From assembly GCF_030463535.1 (NCBI RefSeq), contig NC_132887.1:21346943-21410942 (forward strand): a stretch of 64,000 nucleotides of DNA. The letters run 5' to 3'. The position numbers were made by a program, and so were the translations under genes. The DNA is from Salminus brasiliensis (Eukaryota > Chordata > Actinopteri > Characiformes > Bryconidae). The notes below the pieces were generated by a model. The model was not told the origin of the DNA. It saw only the letters and a program-made list of their open reading frames with translations, and ran no database searches. Position 1 is the stretch's first letter. Each line of letters opens with the position of its first letter. This document shows positions 16,287 to 60,500 of this stretch, piece by piece.

Positions 16287-19200
16287 CCACTGACTCCACT
16301 TGTAAAGTTGATATTTTAGGTGATGTTTACAATAAAAGTGGTATGCACTGAGAATGTGGTTTAAGTGAGCCTAATCAAAATCTTTTAGGAACTGTAGTAT
16401 CTGCTGGCATATCTTTTCAAGTCTTTTCAATGGTCTCCCCAATGTACTCCTGGCTTTGCATAGTCTCATTTAAACAGATGAATGTAATGTCAGTGGACAG
16501 CAGTTTTCCACCCTGGTCATTTTGTGTAAACTGATTCCAGGCAAATTGTACTTTGACATGTGGAATAATTGCTGAGTGGCCCAGGTGCACCTGACAGGCC
16601 TAATGGGTTTTGCCTGGAAACAGAACTATGACGGTAAACAGTCCACACCACAATATTGGTGAGGCGGAGTGGAATGGCCTTTGGATCAGCTGAAAACAAA
16701 AAGTCTTTTAAGCTTCTTTTTTGTGTGTAAAATTTGGGCTTTTTGGGCTAAAGGAAGATTCCGTTACATTACAACCTCATCTGAACTGTGTCTGTATATG
16801 ATCCGGTTCAGTTCCCAGGGTTTCTAGCACTAATTTTCCAGTCATGTAGAAGAATAAGCCTCTTTTGTAAATGGACACATGAAGCTTTTCAAGCTTTTCA
16901 AATATTTATAGCATTTTCTTTTATAATCCATCAAGCGTTGCAGAAGAACCAAGGAGTCAAAAAGGTCTATTGTTTCTAAATGACACTAAAGGGTGTGGAG
17001 GCAGTTTCCACCACAATCATTTTGCACCCAGGATGACTGTAGTGCACCTTCAGCTGCTTCATGGTGCTTGAAGGTCATTAATGAACTGCAGTTTTTCACT
17101 GCAATTGTTGGAGTGATTTTTTTTGGAGAAACCTTTGTCTAATGTTTCAATGTTGAAGAAACTGTGGGAGGTTCCTCTTCTTTTGTCAGAGGCTGATCAC
17201 AAGATAGTTGTATCATGCTTTAGGAATCATGCTGAATGATATTGTAAAAAAAAAAAGTACGCTTTAACATGTGACTAAAGTAGTCGTGTGAATCATTAAC
17301 TTGCTCAATGAAAATGTATGACAGGTTGGATATCTGCTCTGGGAATGGTGTCTGTGCGTTTCCAAGATAAATTTGTTTCTTCTTTGCCGTGTTTCTTAGC
17401 TACAAGCCATCAATGTGGACGTCACAGCCATTGTATTGTATTTGCAGTAGGCTGGTCAGTGGTGCCTTTTATGAAGCTCCATGGCATTTCATTACTCATT
17501 GCTAGAGCTGGGTTTGACTAGCGTTCACAAAACCTGGCTCATCGGCCATTCAGAAGCTTCTTTACACTTGAAACTCTGGGATTTTAGCTGTAAAGAAGCT
17601 AAATTAGTTTCTTCTTTAAAGCTGAAATGTAAAGGATCATTAAGCTAGTATGTAAAGCATCAAAGAGCTGTAAAGAAGCTACATCAGTGTCTTCATTAAA
17701 GCTGAAATATAAGGAATTGTTTTAGCTGTAAAGAAGCTGAATCAGTAGCTACTTTACAGCTAAATGTGAAAGAATTTAGCTGTAAAGAAGCTACATCTGT
17801 GTCTTCTTTCAAGCTGAAATATAAGGATTTATTTTAGCTGTAAAGAAGCTAAATCAGTAGCTACTTTACAGCTAAATGTAAAAGAATTTAGCTGTAAAGA
17901 AGCTACATTAGTGTCTTCTTTAAAGCTGAAATAAGAGGAATTAATTTAGCTGTAAAGAAGCTGAATCAGTAGCTACTTTACAGCTAAATGTGAAAGAATT
18001 TAGCTGTAAAGAAGCTACATTGATATAATAAAATATATAAAGAATTTATTTAGCTGTAAAGATGCTAAATCAGTAACTGGCTCTTTTACTTGTAAAGAGG
18101 ATGAATTAAGGCCTAAACTAATGTTTTATCAGAATTAAAACTGGATGTCATATTTTATCTCACGAGTTAACTGCAAAAGGATTGTCATTTTATAATTTCA
18201 GCACAATATATATGCATACTGCATCCATAGAAGAGGGTCATGGAATAATGCTAGTGATTAGCATTGTTTGAGCTAGCATCATTAAAAATTGCTATTAGGG
18301 GCCATTCAGCATGTATTAAAATTAGACCTCTCAATATGCGCTAATTCTAGTTGTTCTCTCAAAAATATTAGCATTTGCAGGACAACAGTTCTTTTAAAAG
18401 ACCCTTGTTCACCCCGTAATCTGGACTTGTCATGTGGACGTCTGAATGGGAAATGAGTGTGGGTGTAACTTCACTGAACTGCAGCCAGGCCTGGTTGGTG
18501 GTCAGTTTGCATAGAGACTGCATGCAAATCAGAGAGGTCTAATAGATGCATTTCATACTATAGACCAAGAGTGTGTCTGTAAGGCATTTACCATGAGTGT
18601 CTTCTTTTTTTTTAAGGAGTAGTTACTGGAACAACAAGTGTGCTAATTAAAAAAAGCTGACTATCTGTAGGCCTTCCTGTCCCGTGGGAAGAGCATTAGA
18701 CGCTGCTTGACTGCCTGTGTTCCATGTTTTAGCCTGATGTTTATTGTTCATTTCTATGTTGTTGCTTGGTTACAGTACACATTTACACTGGCCACTGATT
18801 TTTGCTAATCTTATTATTTCACCTAATCCATTTAGTTGACCTAATCCATGTTCATGAAATTACAAGAAATTACCAAAAAAAAAAAAAAAAAAAAATCTGG
18901 CTCATGGCTGGTTGGTGGTATCAAATCTGGTTGAAGTAGCTAATATTTCTGAATATGATATTGTTGTAAGATATTATTTCTAGATGTTGACTTGGACAGT
19001 GTTTTATTTATTAATTTATTTATTATACAATTTCCTGTTTAGCTTTTAGCAGTATAGCCCTGTCCATTTATGTTAAATCTGGACAAAACTATTAGGACAC
19101 CTGCTCATTCATTGTTTCTTCTGAAATAACGGGTATTAAAAAGAGTTTATCCTGCTTTTGTTGGGCTAACTGTTACTGGCTTTCAGATTTTGGAGTATTT

Positions 19201-22093
19201 CTGTAAGGGTTTGGCTGCATTCAGTGACAAGAGCATTAGTGAGGTTAGTGTCACCATGCCACCTCATCTCCAATTCTCTAACTCATCCCAAAAGTATTTG
19301 ATGGAGCACCATCATTCCAAATAACATTGAGCTGTGGATCAGTGAAACAATGCTGGAGGTTATACATCCCTCTGTTCCAGGAATGCCCCAGATCTGCTCC
19401 AGAGAGTCCTATTCTATTGGCAGTACTTATTTACATGGACTAGATAAGCTGTGTGTATGTATTTGCAGATATTAAATGTGCTGTGTATTGTGTGTTTCTC
19501 TCAACAGCGAAGTACCCACAGATCAAAACACTTATGGGTCCTGACCCCCAGCTCAAGTGGGTTGTGACAGGAATGGTACTCACACAGCTGTTGGCTTGTT
19601 ACCTGCTCCGTGACCTGTCTTGGAAGTGGGTGTTCTTCTGGGCATACGCCTTTGGTGGCTGCATCAACCACTCCTTGACCTTGGCCATTCACGACATCTC
19701 GCACAATGTGGCTTTTGGGAACAAGCTGGCTCGTTGGAACCGCTGGTTTGCCATGTTTGCCAACCTGCCCATTGGCCTGCCTTACTCCGCCTCCTTCAAG
19801 AAGTACCACATTGACCACCATCGCTACCTGGGAGGAGACGGGCTGGACGTGGACATCCCTACGGATCTCGAGGGCTGGTTCTTCTGCACCCCGATGAGGA
19901 AAGTACTCTGGCTCTTCCTCCAGCCCTTCTTCTACGCGCTGCGGCCCCTGGTGGTGAACCCAAAACCTGTGACCAGACTGGAGATGATGAACGCGGTCGT
20001 ACAGTTTGCAGCAGACATTCTCATCTACTACCTCTGGGGACTCAAGCCCATCGTGTACCTCATTTCCGGGTCAATACTGTGTATGGGCCTGCATCCCATT
20101 TCTGGACACTTTATTGCCGAGCACTACATGTTTATGAAGGGCCACGAGACCTACTCCTACTATGGCCCTCTGAACTTGATCACCTTCAATGTGGGATACC
20201 ACATGGAGCACCATGATTTCCCCAGCATTCCTGGGAGTAAATTACCTGAGGTAAATGTATCCCCTTGCACTTTTGGAATACTTTTCAGTGGTTCGTCTTG
20301 GTGCTTGATCGTTTCCTAGATAGAGTATGTCAGGGCAGTATAGACGGGTGTTCTACTATTTCTACTGGCTTTTGGAAGTAAGAGGAGAGGGTCATTCTAG
20401 AGCTTTGCAAGACACACAAAGGTGTTTAGTAAGTAAGTGGTGAAACAGTGCCCTGTTCTTGAGAAATAAATGTACTTGAGAAATTCAAAGCAGGATGTGC
20501 CAATTGGGAAAGTGCTGCTCAATATTGAGTAATCGAGATCTAAATACCTTCAGGGTGTGCCGTGGGATTCATAGATTGAGGAGGGGTGGTACAGTGCAGT
20601 GAACATCTCATCCGACGTGTGGAGTCACAAAGCAGATGTTAATGTTTGGCAAAAAGAAGTGATGGCATTTGGCTTGCCAAAGGCCATTGTGTGAAGGAAG
20701 TAGCTGAATTTGCAGGTGTATTGAAGCTTACGGTCATACAGGTCTAACAGCAGTGGCTGGTATCTACAGTCTACAGAAAATATGTTCAGAAAAGACCTTT
20801 GTTGACATCTAAAACAATTCTTGCTTGGAAGCGAAGTGATTCCAAGTAAAACACAAATTCTGACCAGAATTTCTCGAACTCAAGTTACTACCACCTTCAA
20901 CATGCAAGGTGACAATTTTTTTGTCCGTGGAGCTTATATTCTCAATAGAATGTGCTGTTGTTAAAAGCAAAAGCAGCCACCAGCTCCATGAATGATTTGA
21001 CACGACACATTGTCTGCACAGCACGACAAATATTCGCCTAGTTCAACAAGCTCTGCTTAAACTGCAGTTCCATCGATTTTGCTGCCACAGATAAAAAAGT
21101 CTTGCAGAACGAAGCTTTCAGGTCACATATTTGAACAGTGATAGCTGGGTCTCTGTATAATTTCTGTCAATATTTAAGCAGTTATGAATACCTGAAGCTA
21201 AAATACTTCCTTAAGATGCTTTTCTTTAACCCTTTCATCGTTAAACCCTAATATCATGGATTTCTATGGGGACTCTATTGGAGACAAGTGCAGTTGATTC
21301 AAGAAACTGTCCTCAGGCATGCCCAGATAGTCCAAAGTTTCATTTTCAGCTCACAACACATAATTAAAAAAGGGTTGTTGTTTCCAAGTAAAGACAGTGG
21401 ATGGATACATAGAAACATTTGGATGCATATGCAAAGAAAATCTCTTATAGATGGTTGTTTTAGGAGTCATGGTTCTATATAGCACGTTATATAATACATT
21501 TAGAACCGAATTAAAGAACTGCAAAGAGAAAAATGGCTGTTTGAGGGTTCCTGAGTGTCAGTTTCAGATCTAATGCCACAAAAGTACCACTTTGTTTTGT
21601 TCTCTAAGGTATTTCAACATATCAAATGTTTTTCGGAGAAAAAACGCTTTTGTTAATGTGAGATTTGTGAGCCTGAAGAACAAGTCATGCGAACCTCTAC
21701 ATTATGTAAAGGCTCTAGGAAATCTAGGAGTCTTCACTTCATACCTTTCCTTCACAATATGAGAAGGATAAGTTCGTTAGGGCATTCAGAAGGTACTTTA
21801 CACTCCCCTTTTCACACATACATCTTTCAAGGAACCAAAAGTGGTACTTCTATGGCATTGCTCTTGTTGCTTCTCTGGGTTATGTGGCTGTTATCTAAAC
21901 GCAATGGCTCTAACCGTAAGATGACTAATCTTCATCTTTTCTTTGACAGGTGAAAAGAATCGCAGCAGAGTATTATGACTCCCTACCGCAGCACACCTCC
22001 TGGATACGAGTGCTGTGGGACTTTGTGTTTGATGACAGCATTGGCCCCTATGCCAGGATCAAGCGAGAATACAAACTGGCCAAACAGGAATGA
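14814..22093 (+). CDS. degs2: Sphingolipid delta(4)-desaturase/C4-monooxygenase DES2
   Basis: ER membrane di-iron enzyme that acts on dihydroceramide, giving the 4,5-double bond of ceramide or the 4-hydroxyl of phytoceramide. Coding exons 14814-14895, 19508-20250 and 21950-22093 give 322 residues (human DES2 has 323) with matched phases. The N-terminus [20 protein letters not shown] has a Gly2 that suits N-myristoylation, as known for DES1. Three histidine boxes are intact: HDISH at 89-93, HIDHH at 128-132 and HMEHH at 259-263. HDISHN and the C-terminus [20 protein letters not shown] favour DES2 over DES1 (HEIAHN). Several hydrophobic segments lie between boxes. The start is the first ATG of the DFEWVY exon with A at -3. 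Position between yy1 and evl matches human DEGS2. Confidence 0.97.
15348..15400 (+). repeat. GCGGTG/GTGGGA hexanucleotide array
   Basis: About five GCGGTG units followed by CAGTGG/GAGTGG variants. The repeat can be read as Val-Ala repeats on plus and Pro-Leu on minus, which explains the open frames over it. The first unit is ATGGCGGTGG, a weak YY1-like core. Confidence 0.8.
15838..16395 (+). repeat. Diverged tandem duplication of about 340 bp
   Basis: The segment at 15838-16045 (ACCTGGCAGTCGTGTCAGAA..., CACTGAGATGAGAATATGG, AAGTGAGCCTAATCAAAACC) is repeated at 16178-16390 with matching words in the same order (TCTGGCAGGTGTGTCAGAAT, CACTGAGAATGTGG, AAGTGAGCCTAATCAAAATC). The offset is about 337 bases. 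The second copy carries the GT microsatellite. Confidence 0.75.
17549..18110 (+). repeat. 112-bp higher-order tandem repeat of hairpin units
   Basis: The word TTTAGCTGTAAAGAAGCT recurs through the block. A-type monomers start at 17721, 17833 and 17945 and B-type monomers at 17775, 17887 and 17999, so each type repeats at exactly 112 bases with an A-to-B offset of 54. A diverged copy starts at 17583 and another at 18049. Each A monomer is a near-perfect hairpin: an 18-base arm, an 8-base loop and the inverse arm with one mismatch (17721-17738 against 17747-17764). B monomers fold less well. Confidence 0.92.
19075..19463 (+). mobile_element. MITE-like DNA element close to the degs2 exon-2 acceptor
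   Basis: Starts with a decayed terminal repeat (TGGACAAAACTATTAGGACA, CCTGCTCATTCATTG) and ends with GAGTCCTATTCTATTGGCAG and GGACTAGATAAGCTGTGTGT. The same order is seen at 32056-32505, 35925-36145 and 60065-60500, so this is one dispersed family. No transposase is seen. The element stops only about 45 bases before the acceptor at 19507. Confidence 0.75.
20251..21949 (+). other. degs2 intron 2
   Basis: Noncoding, 1.7 kb. The stretch at about 20575-20830 looks like old repeat sequence but I cannot assign it. At about 21830-21870 is the word AAAGTGGTACTTCTATGGCA, also near 30275 and (in part) 41775, a small dispersed repeat. No alternative exon is supported. Confidence 0.6.
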
Positions 22094-22473
22094 ACTGTAC
22101 TTAAGAAGCATTATCCTTTCAGAGCCGCTATTTAAACGGAACGGAGGGAAATGTGGACGAGCCTGCTGAACTGGTAGCAATGCGTGTTGAAACCGTTCAG
22201 CTGACAACCCGAGGAAGAAGTTAAGAATGCACATGGACTTAATGCTAATGGTCAGTTCAACTGACATGCTTTACAACTAGGCCAGAGATATGGCCCTATA
22301 TTCAAGGGATGAGATGAAAATGCACATTTATGCTTACCAAAACTCTAAAAAGCCTTTTCATCAGTGATGCCCTCTCCTTCAGTTTTCACATGTAGAATAG
22401 TTTTTACAGACCTAGTGTTTTTTTTCTACAGGGCTGAAGCTTTTGTGGTCTGGGACTGTTCACAGTTTGGAAT

Positions 22474-22479
22474 AATAAA
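22474..22479 (+). other. Probable degs2 polyadenylation signal
   Basis: AATAAA (within TTTGGAATAATAAATGG) lies about 380 bases after the degs2 stop codon and is the first good hexamer downstream. A 3' UTR of about 0.4 kb is inferred. Confidence 0.5.
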
Positions 22480-23837
22480 TGGAGTCACCAGATGTGGGTG
22501 AAAATGTGCACTGATCCTCAATCTTTACAAATTAATGGCTAAATTAAAATAAGTGCTTTATGAAGGGGTGAAGCAAATGTGTTTTTATTGACCAACTCGG
22601 CCAAACGTGTCCTGACTCACCATGAAACTCCTGCATGGATAGATTTAAAAGTGCAGGAGAGGGTTATTTTAGAATGTTGCTTCTACAGCTGAGTAGATGT
22701 AGAAGTACAACATTTCAGCTTTGTGACCTGAATGTCGGGTTGGTTACAAAACAAAAACCTGAATGCAGACTCGTCATGACTTGTATTTTCTTTGCTTTGT
22801 GGCAAAACAAATTTAACCCATTGAAACCTGTGAGGCATGGTCCAGTAATAAAGCTGGTATCTGTTAAATGCAAATGTCAACCTGATGAAACTAGTCAGGT
22901 ATGGCCCAGTGAAGAATTTAGTAGCTGCTAATCACACAACCATTTACAACTTCGGAGGGGCACACAATGCAAGGTGCAAATGGTTGTGAACTTCTGAAGG
23001 TTGTGTTATCACTGGTACTGGTGGATGCCTGTGTTTATTAACTGATTTTCAAGTTTTAACCAAGTCAATCCTCTCAACTAGAACAGAAGCACATATCTTC
23101 AAATATCTTCTTGCAGTTCTCTGCCCCAACACACTTGGGGCACACCTGGAAACTTAAAAATGAACACTTAGATGATGTTCATAAGAACGTCCTTAAATGA
23201 AAGTATCAAAAACAACAAAAGTATTCTCTTTAGACAGTCTTAAATATTTTCTTAAAGAATCATAGACAGTCTTTGTTTGTAGGTCATTTGTAACTTAAAC
23301 ACTCCATAAACACTGGGAGACACATTTTTTTAATTTTCTGATGAACAGGATCTTACTAGGTGTTTGAAACATTTCAGTTAACAAGTGCTAGCAGTGACTG
23401 TGAAGGAAACAACAAATCATGCTTGGAAAATAAGGTAACTTTGTTGTGATGCCAGAAAGCTATTATTTTTCTTATGCAGAATCTCCGAAAATTCTAAAAA
23501 AGACTGTTTTGTGAATTCAGCCCTTGGTCTGCACCTCATATCTTTAATTCATTTTAATTGTACTCTGCTTTCATCGTTTTCTTGCATTTAAAGTCCCGAC
23601 TTTCTGATTTTACAATGACAAACCTTAAATTTAGGTATTTATCCCCTTAAAATGTACATTTACCCTATCCTAGTCAGATCTGGCAAAGTGGTAAAATGCA
23701 AACTGCACTTTGGGATTTGAGGAGGTCCTATGCTAAAAGCTAACCCTAGCCGATCGACTTTACCATCTCTTCAGCCATCTCATCACACACCGCAGAACAG
23801 GATGTCAACACTATCCAGTGAGACTCAGAAATAAATA

Positions 23838-24092
23838 CACAATGGGCCTCATTCACCAATATCTCCTTCAGAAATTTTTCATTTGCTCTTTGAAAAGATG
23901 TCATATTCACAATGTATTTTTAAACCCCAGAACTACTCACAGCTCTGCTCTTAATATGATGAATACCACAGTCCTAATGAATTTAACAAGAATAAGAAAC
24001 CAATGGTGAATGTCAGAATCTGCCTGACTGATGTGTAAGTGGGTTTTAAGGAGAAATTTCTTAAGAATGGTTGATAAATGAGGCCCAATGTT
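23838..24092. mobile_element. Foldback MITE-like element
   Basis: Ends are imperfect inverted repeats of about 38 bases: the left end contains AATGGGCCTCATTCACCAAT and AGAAATTTTTC; the right end, read on minus, contains ATTGGGCCTCATTTATCAAC and AGAAATTTCTCC. The interior is noncoding. This is the form of a short non-autonomous DNA transposon. Confidence 0.65.
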
Positions 24093-25378
24093 CTCGAACA
24101 GTGCTAAAAAACAAGCTTTGCTAGCCTATGTTATGCTATTGTATGTGGCATCTGTATGAGCTATTGCAGCACCTCATTATAAACCAGCCAATCAGAGCAG
24201 AGGGCCATTATTATAGGGTTTTAAATGGGCATGCAAGTCCACATGTGGGCATTTTGCATCCAACCAAAGTCACACAAAGAATTAAATTCAAAGGCAAGAT
24301 GGAATCAACGAAGGAGGAGAGAACAACTGGAGCTATGAGATTCACCCATGGTCAGCTCATGTCAGCAGCAGATCTGGATGATTGAGTTGAAAAACATGGG
24401 TTAATACATTTAATAACATGAGAGGATTTTCTGAAATGTCACTTTTTGGACAGATGAAAAGGACAAATTCACATGGAATAGATTCAGTGTTCTTAGTTTT
24501 ATTCAAAGGTCATTTTTCAATGTCATCTTTTAAAATGAGTAACCTAATAGGATATACTGTAGGACCCAACATTTCAACCAATTCTTTGAGCAAAAGAGTT
24601 TCCAAAAACTGCCATTTCGTAGGGCTATAGCTACAATTACATCTCTCGGGGATCATTCAAATGGCAACCATCATCAAGTACCTCACACCATCAAGTCAAA
24701 TCCAAGCTAACAAAACCCAGAACGTATACGTCTGTTTCGGCAAAGAAGAAAGAAAGAAACTCCAGAAAACGTTGATGTCGATGTTGACAGTTCAGCACGA
24801 GAGTGTGCTCAGTGTGCTTATCAAAAACCAAAGAATGCAGAAAGTAATAAAATATAAAAGGCTGACACAGATGGTGAGCATCTCTGTATCTCTTTCTCTC
24901 TCTCTGTACCACCGATAATAAAATGATCTGAACATTAATAGTAATGATCAATGACACAATAAAACAGTATAAAACAAAAAATATCTTCATCAAGTTCCGA
25001 CTAGTCAACGTTCTCTTTTAAGACTTGAAAGACTGAGAGCAGCAAACTGCACAGTGGGCTGAGTCTTTTAATGTTCATACAGGAGAAAATAGAAAAATTC
25101 AGTGTGAAGGTCTAGCCACCCATCCATCCATCCTTTCATCCATCCTTTCATCCATCCATCCATGCATACAACCACTCACGCTCACTCGCTCCCATTTCTC
25201 TGCTTTCTCTTGTTCCGTTCTGTAATGCTCCCAGTTGACGCAACATCTCTGCAACCTGACAGCAACGTTTTCCTCGCCATTGCAGCTATGTTGCGAGAAC
25301 ATTCCTTCAAAGCGCGCCACAGGATCCTTTCTGAACTTCCCCAAGAACCTTCCGTCAGTGTCGTGATGCTTGTAAACA

Positions 25379-57324
<31,946 letters not shown>

Positions 57325-58759
57325 TGTATCCAAAAAAACATGAGCAAGCTCTAAACCTCAGCGCCGCGGGGGCCTACACAGACAATACTCCCTGGCAGTC
57401 CAGCGGTTGAATAGAAGCTGGACTACAATAGAAAAAACACTCCACCAACATAGAAACAGGAAGCCCACAGGAGTCTACAGGAAATATGTTAAGTATGTGA
57501 AAGTGTTAGGCTGGCACTTTAAAAATGAATGCAATAAAGCCACATACATCACTAGAGAACGTGGTGTATAAATGATGTTTTTCGGGCAAATATGTGAGTT
57601 TGAGTGTTGTTTTTTACAGGTAAATCTCACCAGTCTGATCAAATATACAACCAATCAGATCTAACCTGTGGGTTTGCAAACCACACTGAAGAGCACATAT
57701 GTTTAGAGTACATTTCAGAAGAATCTAAAAGTGCTTCTGAGACAGGAGGTGCTCTTCCGAGAAACCTGTTTTCGTGGAGATTCGTGGTTTCCAGACAGAA
57801 GGAACTCTACGTGAACACCATAAGGGAAATGTAATTCTAGGCAATACCACCTTGCGTGCAGATTCGACAGTTAGCAGGCCTCGATGTGGGAAGTTTGAGC
57901 ATTTTATTTTTATTACCCAATTTTCCTTCACTGTCTATATCACTTGCAATGCTCTCAATACTAGGATGGTAAGGACAGGCACATGCCTCCTCCAATACAA
58001 GTCAGCCACTGCTTTTTTTCAAACTGGCACCAATGCAGCATCACTAAGCAGCCAATGTACGCGCTCGAAGGACTCCCGGCTCTGATACACCAGCCAACAG
58101 ACACTTCTAGCCAGCATAACAAATATGAGTGATGAGGAGTTACTTACTGAGGACTTGGCAACACTGGTTCCGGCTGTTGATTGTGAAACAGCATGAGCCG
58201 GGATTCGAACTCACGAACATCTGCTAAACCACAATGAGCCCAAATTGTTTTTATTGCCATTCATATAAACAGAGACTTGGGGGACGGTAATGTCATCATT
58301 TACAAGCCATATAATTTCTCCCTTTTCCCAATTGTTCACTACCTTGTGTTCTTAGGTTCAGTAGAGTAAGATATTCCATTCAAACTGTTTTGAAGATTAG
58401 ATATCCATAATTTCATGGATGAAGTTTGTGGGGCAATCCAGAGCTATTTATATATATTTTTTGGTGGATTATAGAAAATGGAAGGGATTGCCATCTAAAA
58501 GGGGCCCTGGAATGTCCAAGTGTATATTCCTTGGCATGGTTGAATAATGGTAAGTTTGGTACATGGTATGTGCAAGTGCCTTCAGAAGAATATGACGTTG
58601 TTGATACTGGAGAGCAGCACATCACCACCAGACTCTGCTAGTTATGGAATATAGGTTGACATGTGAACCAGTCCTTCTAACAGCAGCTTTTCCTTGGCCA
58701 GTGTCTGCAGAAGATGAGCTCAATCTTGCAACATGACAAAGCGAAAGTTGGGGAAGCAA

Positions 58760-59300
58760 ATGGAAATCCATACTAGGCTAAAAGCTAACCCATTGGGCAA
58801 TGGCAGATTTACCATCTCTTCTTCATATTATCTGCTACCTGCTATCTGCTAAACTGGGCTACATGATCTGACTACCAAACAGGAATCCACCACATATGAC
58901 AGAGGGAAGGTACCGGCTTATTTATTTACTAGTAAGACTCAGGAAAGCCAAACCTGGGGAAACCTTAGGGCAAGGCTAAACACTAGCCTACAATCTCTTT
59001 TGCTTGCTAACAGCACACTGCACTGTGAGAACACCACAAGAGGACAGCAACACTATCCTGTAAGATTTTATATTTACAGTGTTTTTATTTAAGTTTTAAA
59101 ACTATACTATACGATGTAGCTACTGCAAGCTTTACCGGTGGCGTACACCTGCAAATAAAAGCTTAAAGTATCTTTTCCAAAGCCCTCTGTAGAAGGTAAA
59201 ACCGGCGTGTGTCATTATGAGGTAAAATAACAGGCTTGTTAAACAACATCTAAGCATTTTCTGCCCCAACCAAAGCTGCATATTTACTAGTTATACGTCA
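58760..59300. repeat. Dispersed repeat related to 42540-43030
   Basis: Contains GGCTAAAAGCTAACCC (also near 23730), AGAGGACAGCAACACTATCC and a GTGTGTCATTATGAGGTAAA segment followed by AATAACAG. The class is unknown. Confidence 0.5.
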
Positions 59301-60064
59301 AAGAAAGTCCCAACATTTTATAAATGTAATCTATGGCACCTTTGAACAGCATATTCCAATGAGTACTTAGATATTTACTGTAGTGGTCCATAGATCTGCT
59401 ACTTCAGAACATTCCCAGTAAGGAAACGATGTATGTATTGATGATTTTTGTGTGAGAAAGTAATTCTCATTTGGTCACACTGGAGACACATTTTAGTGAA
59501 AAGTGTAAACTGACTCCAGCCAACATGTGTCTGCATAAGATGTGGACAAGAAACACAGGTTAATGGGAGGTATAAACTAACTGGTACAGCGCTGGAGGGT
59601 GTGCTGTGTGGACTGCAGCCACGCCACCCCCTATGCTGAATACAATTACAAGTGACAGGACATGCCACTAGGGTGCTGCATCTGCCTTCATTGTACACAA
59701 GTGTAATCATCAAGCTTAAGTAGGGTTATGCAATATAGTGCAACTAGCATCACATCACAACACCACCAGAGACAGTGATCATTTTAAAATGATGCTCTGT
59801 ATTATGAAGGACAAGATTAATACTCTTACCATAATATATACTTGCAATCTGTAAACCAAGAAAGTGAGACAGTAAGTATGAACTGAATGTGCGACAAATT
59901 ATTTTTAAACAATGAATGCAAATTACAGGTTTACAAAGTCTACCCATACGGACCCATCTGATACACTGTATGGCAATACATGAATGTCTAAAATATGACA
60001 TATATTAGTATAAATGGAATATTACATGTGGCACATGTGACAACTGAATTGGGTTGTTTTTAAA

Positions 60065-60500
60065 ATATGGAACATTACTATATGGACAAAAGTATTGGGA
60101 CACCTGCTCATTCACTGTTTCTCTCGAAATCAAGGGTATTTAAAAAAGTTTATTCTACTCCTGTCACTACTGTCACTGTCACTACCGTCCAGGGAAGTAA
60201 TTCTACAAAATTTGGGAGGATTGGATTGCGTTCAGCTGGATGGCGTATATAATCCCCACCACACCTCATTTGCAACTCCATAACTCATCCCAAAAGTACT
60301 AGATGGAGCACCGTCATTCCAGAGAACATAGTTCCACTGCTCCACTGGATGAATGCTGGGGGCTTTATACCCCTCTAACCCATGCCTGGCATTGGGTATG
60401 GTGCTAATAGGGTTATGTTTATCTGCTCCAGAGAGCCAAACTTGTTTACAGGGACTAGACAAGCTCTGTGTCAGCAGTGGGTGCAACTCAGCACACATAC
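60065..60500 (+). mobile_element. MITE-like element, fourth copy
   Basis: Starts ACTATATGGACAAAAGTATT then GGGACACCTGCTCATTCACT. It continues through GATGGAGCACCGTCATTCCA, GCTGGGGGCTTTATACCCCT and GGACTAGACAAGCTCTGTGT to TCAGCAGTGGGTGCAACT. Same family as 32056-32505. No transposase. Confidence 0.8.

Larger units (their letters stand above)
14896..19507 (+). other. degs2 intron 1
   Basis: A 4.6 kb noncoding interval. It holds CT repeats (15166-15200), a GCGGTG hexanucleotide array (about 15348-15378), a diverged duplication (15838-16395), a GT repeat (16242-16286), the hairpin satellite (17549-18110) and a MITE-like element (19075-19463). Open frames here have no similarity I recognise. Confidence 0.85.
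22094..25378. other. Convergent interval between degs2 and evl
   Basis: Holds the degs2 3' UTR at left and the evl 3' UTR at right (minus strand). A minus-strand AATAAA at 24498-24503 would give evl a 3' UTR of about 0.9 kb. That UTR would include a CATC microsatellite (25117-25167) and a CT run (24890-24905). A foldback element is at 23838-24092. No other gene is seen; the 98-codon frame at 22635 is not recognised. Confidence 0.55.

Noticed and set aside
58180-58215. Possible tRNA B box (GGGATTCGAACTCACGAAC)
   Set aside because: The flanking sequence does not complete a tRNA; it may be a SINE scrap too small to annotate.
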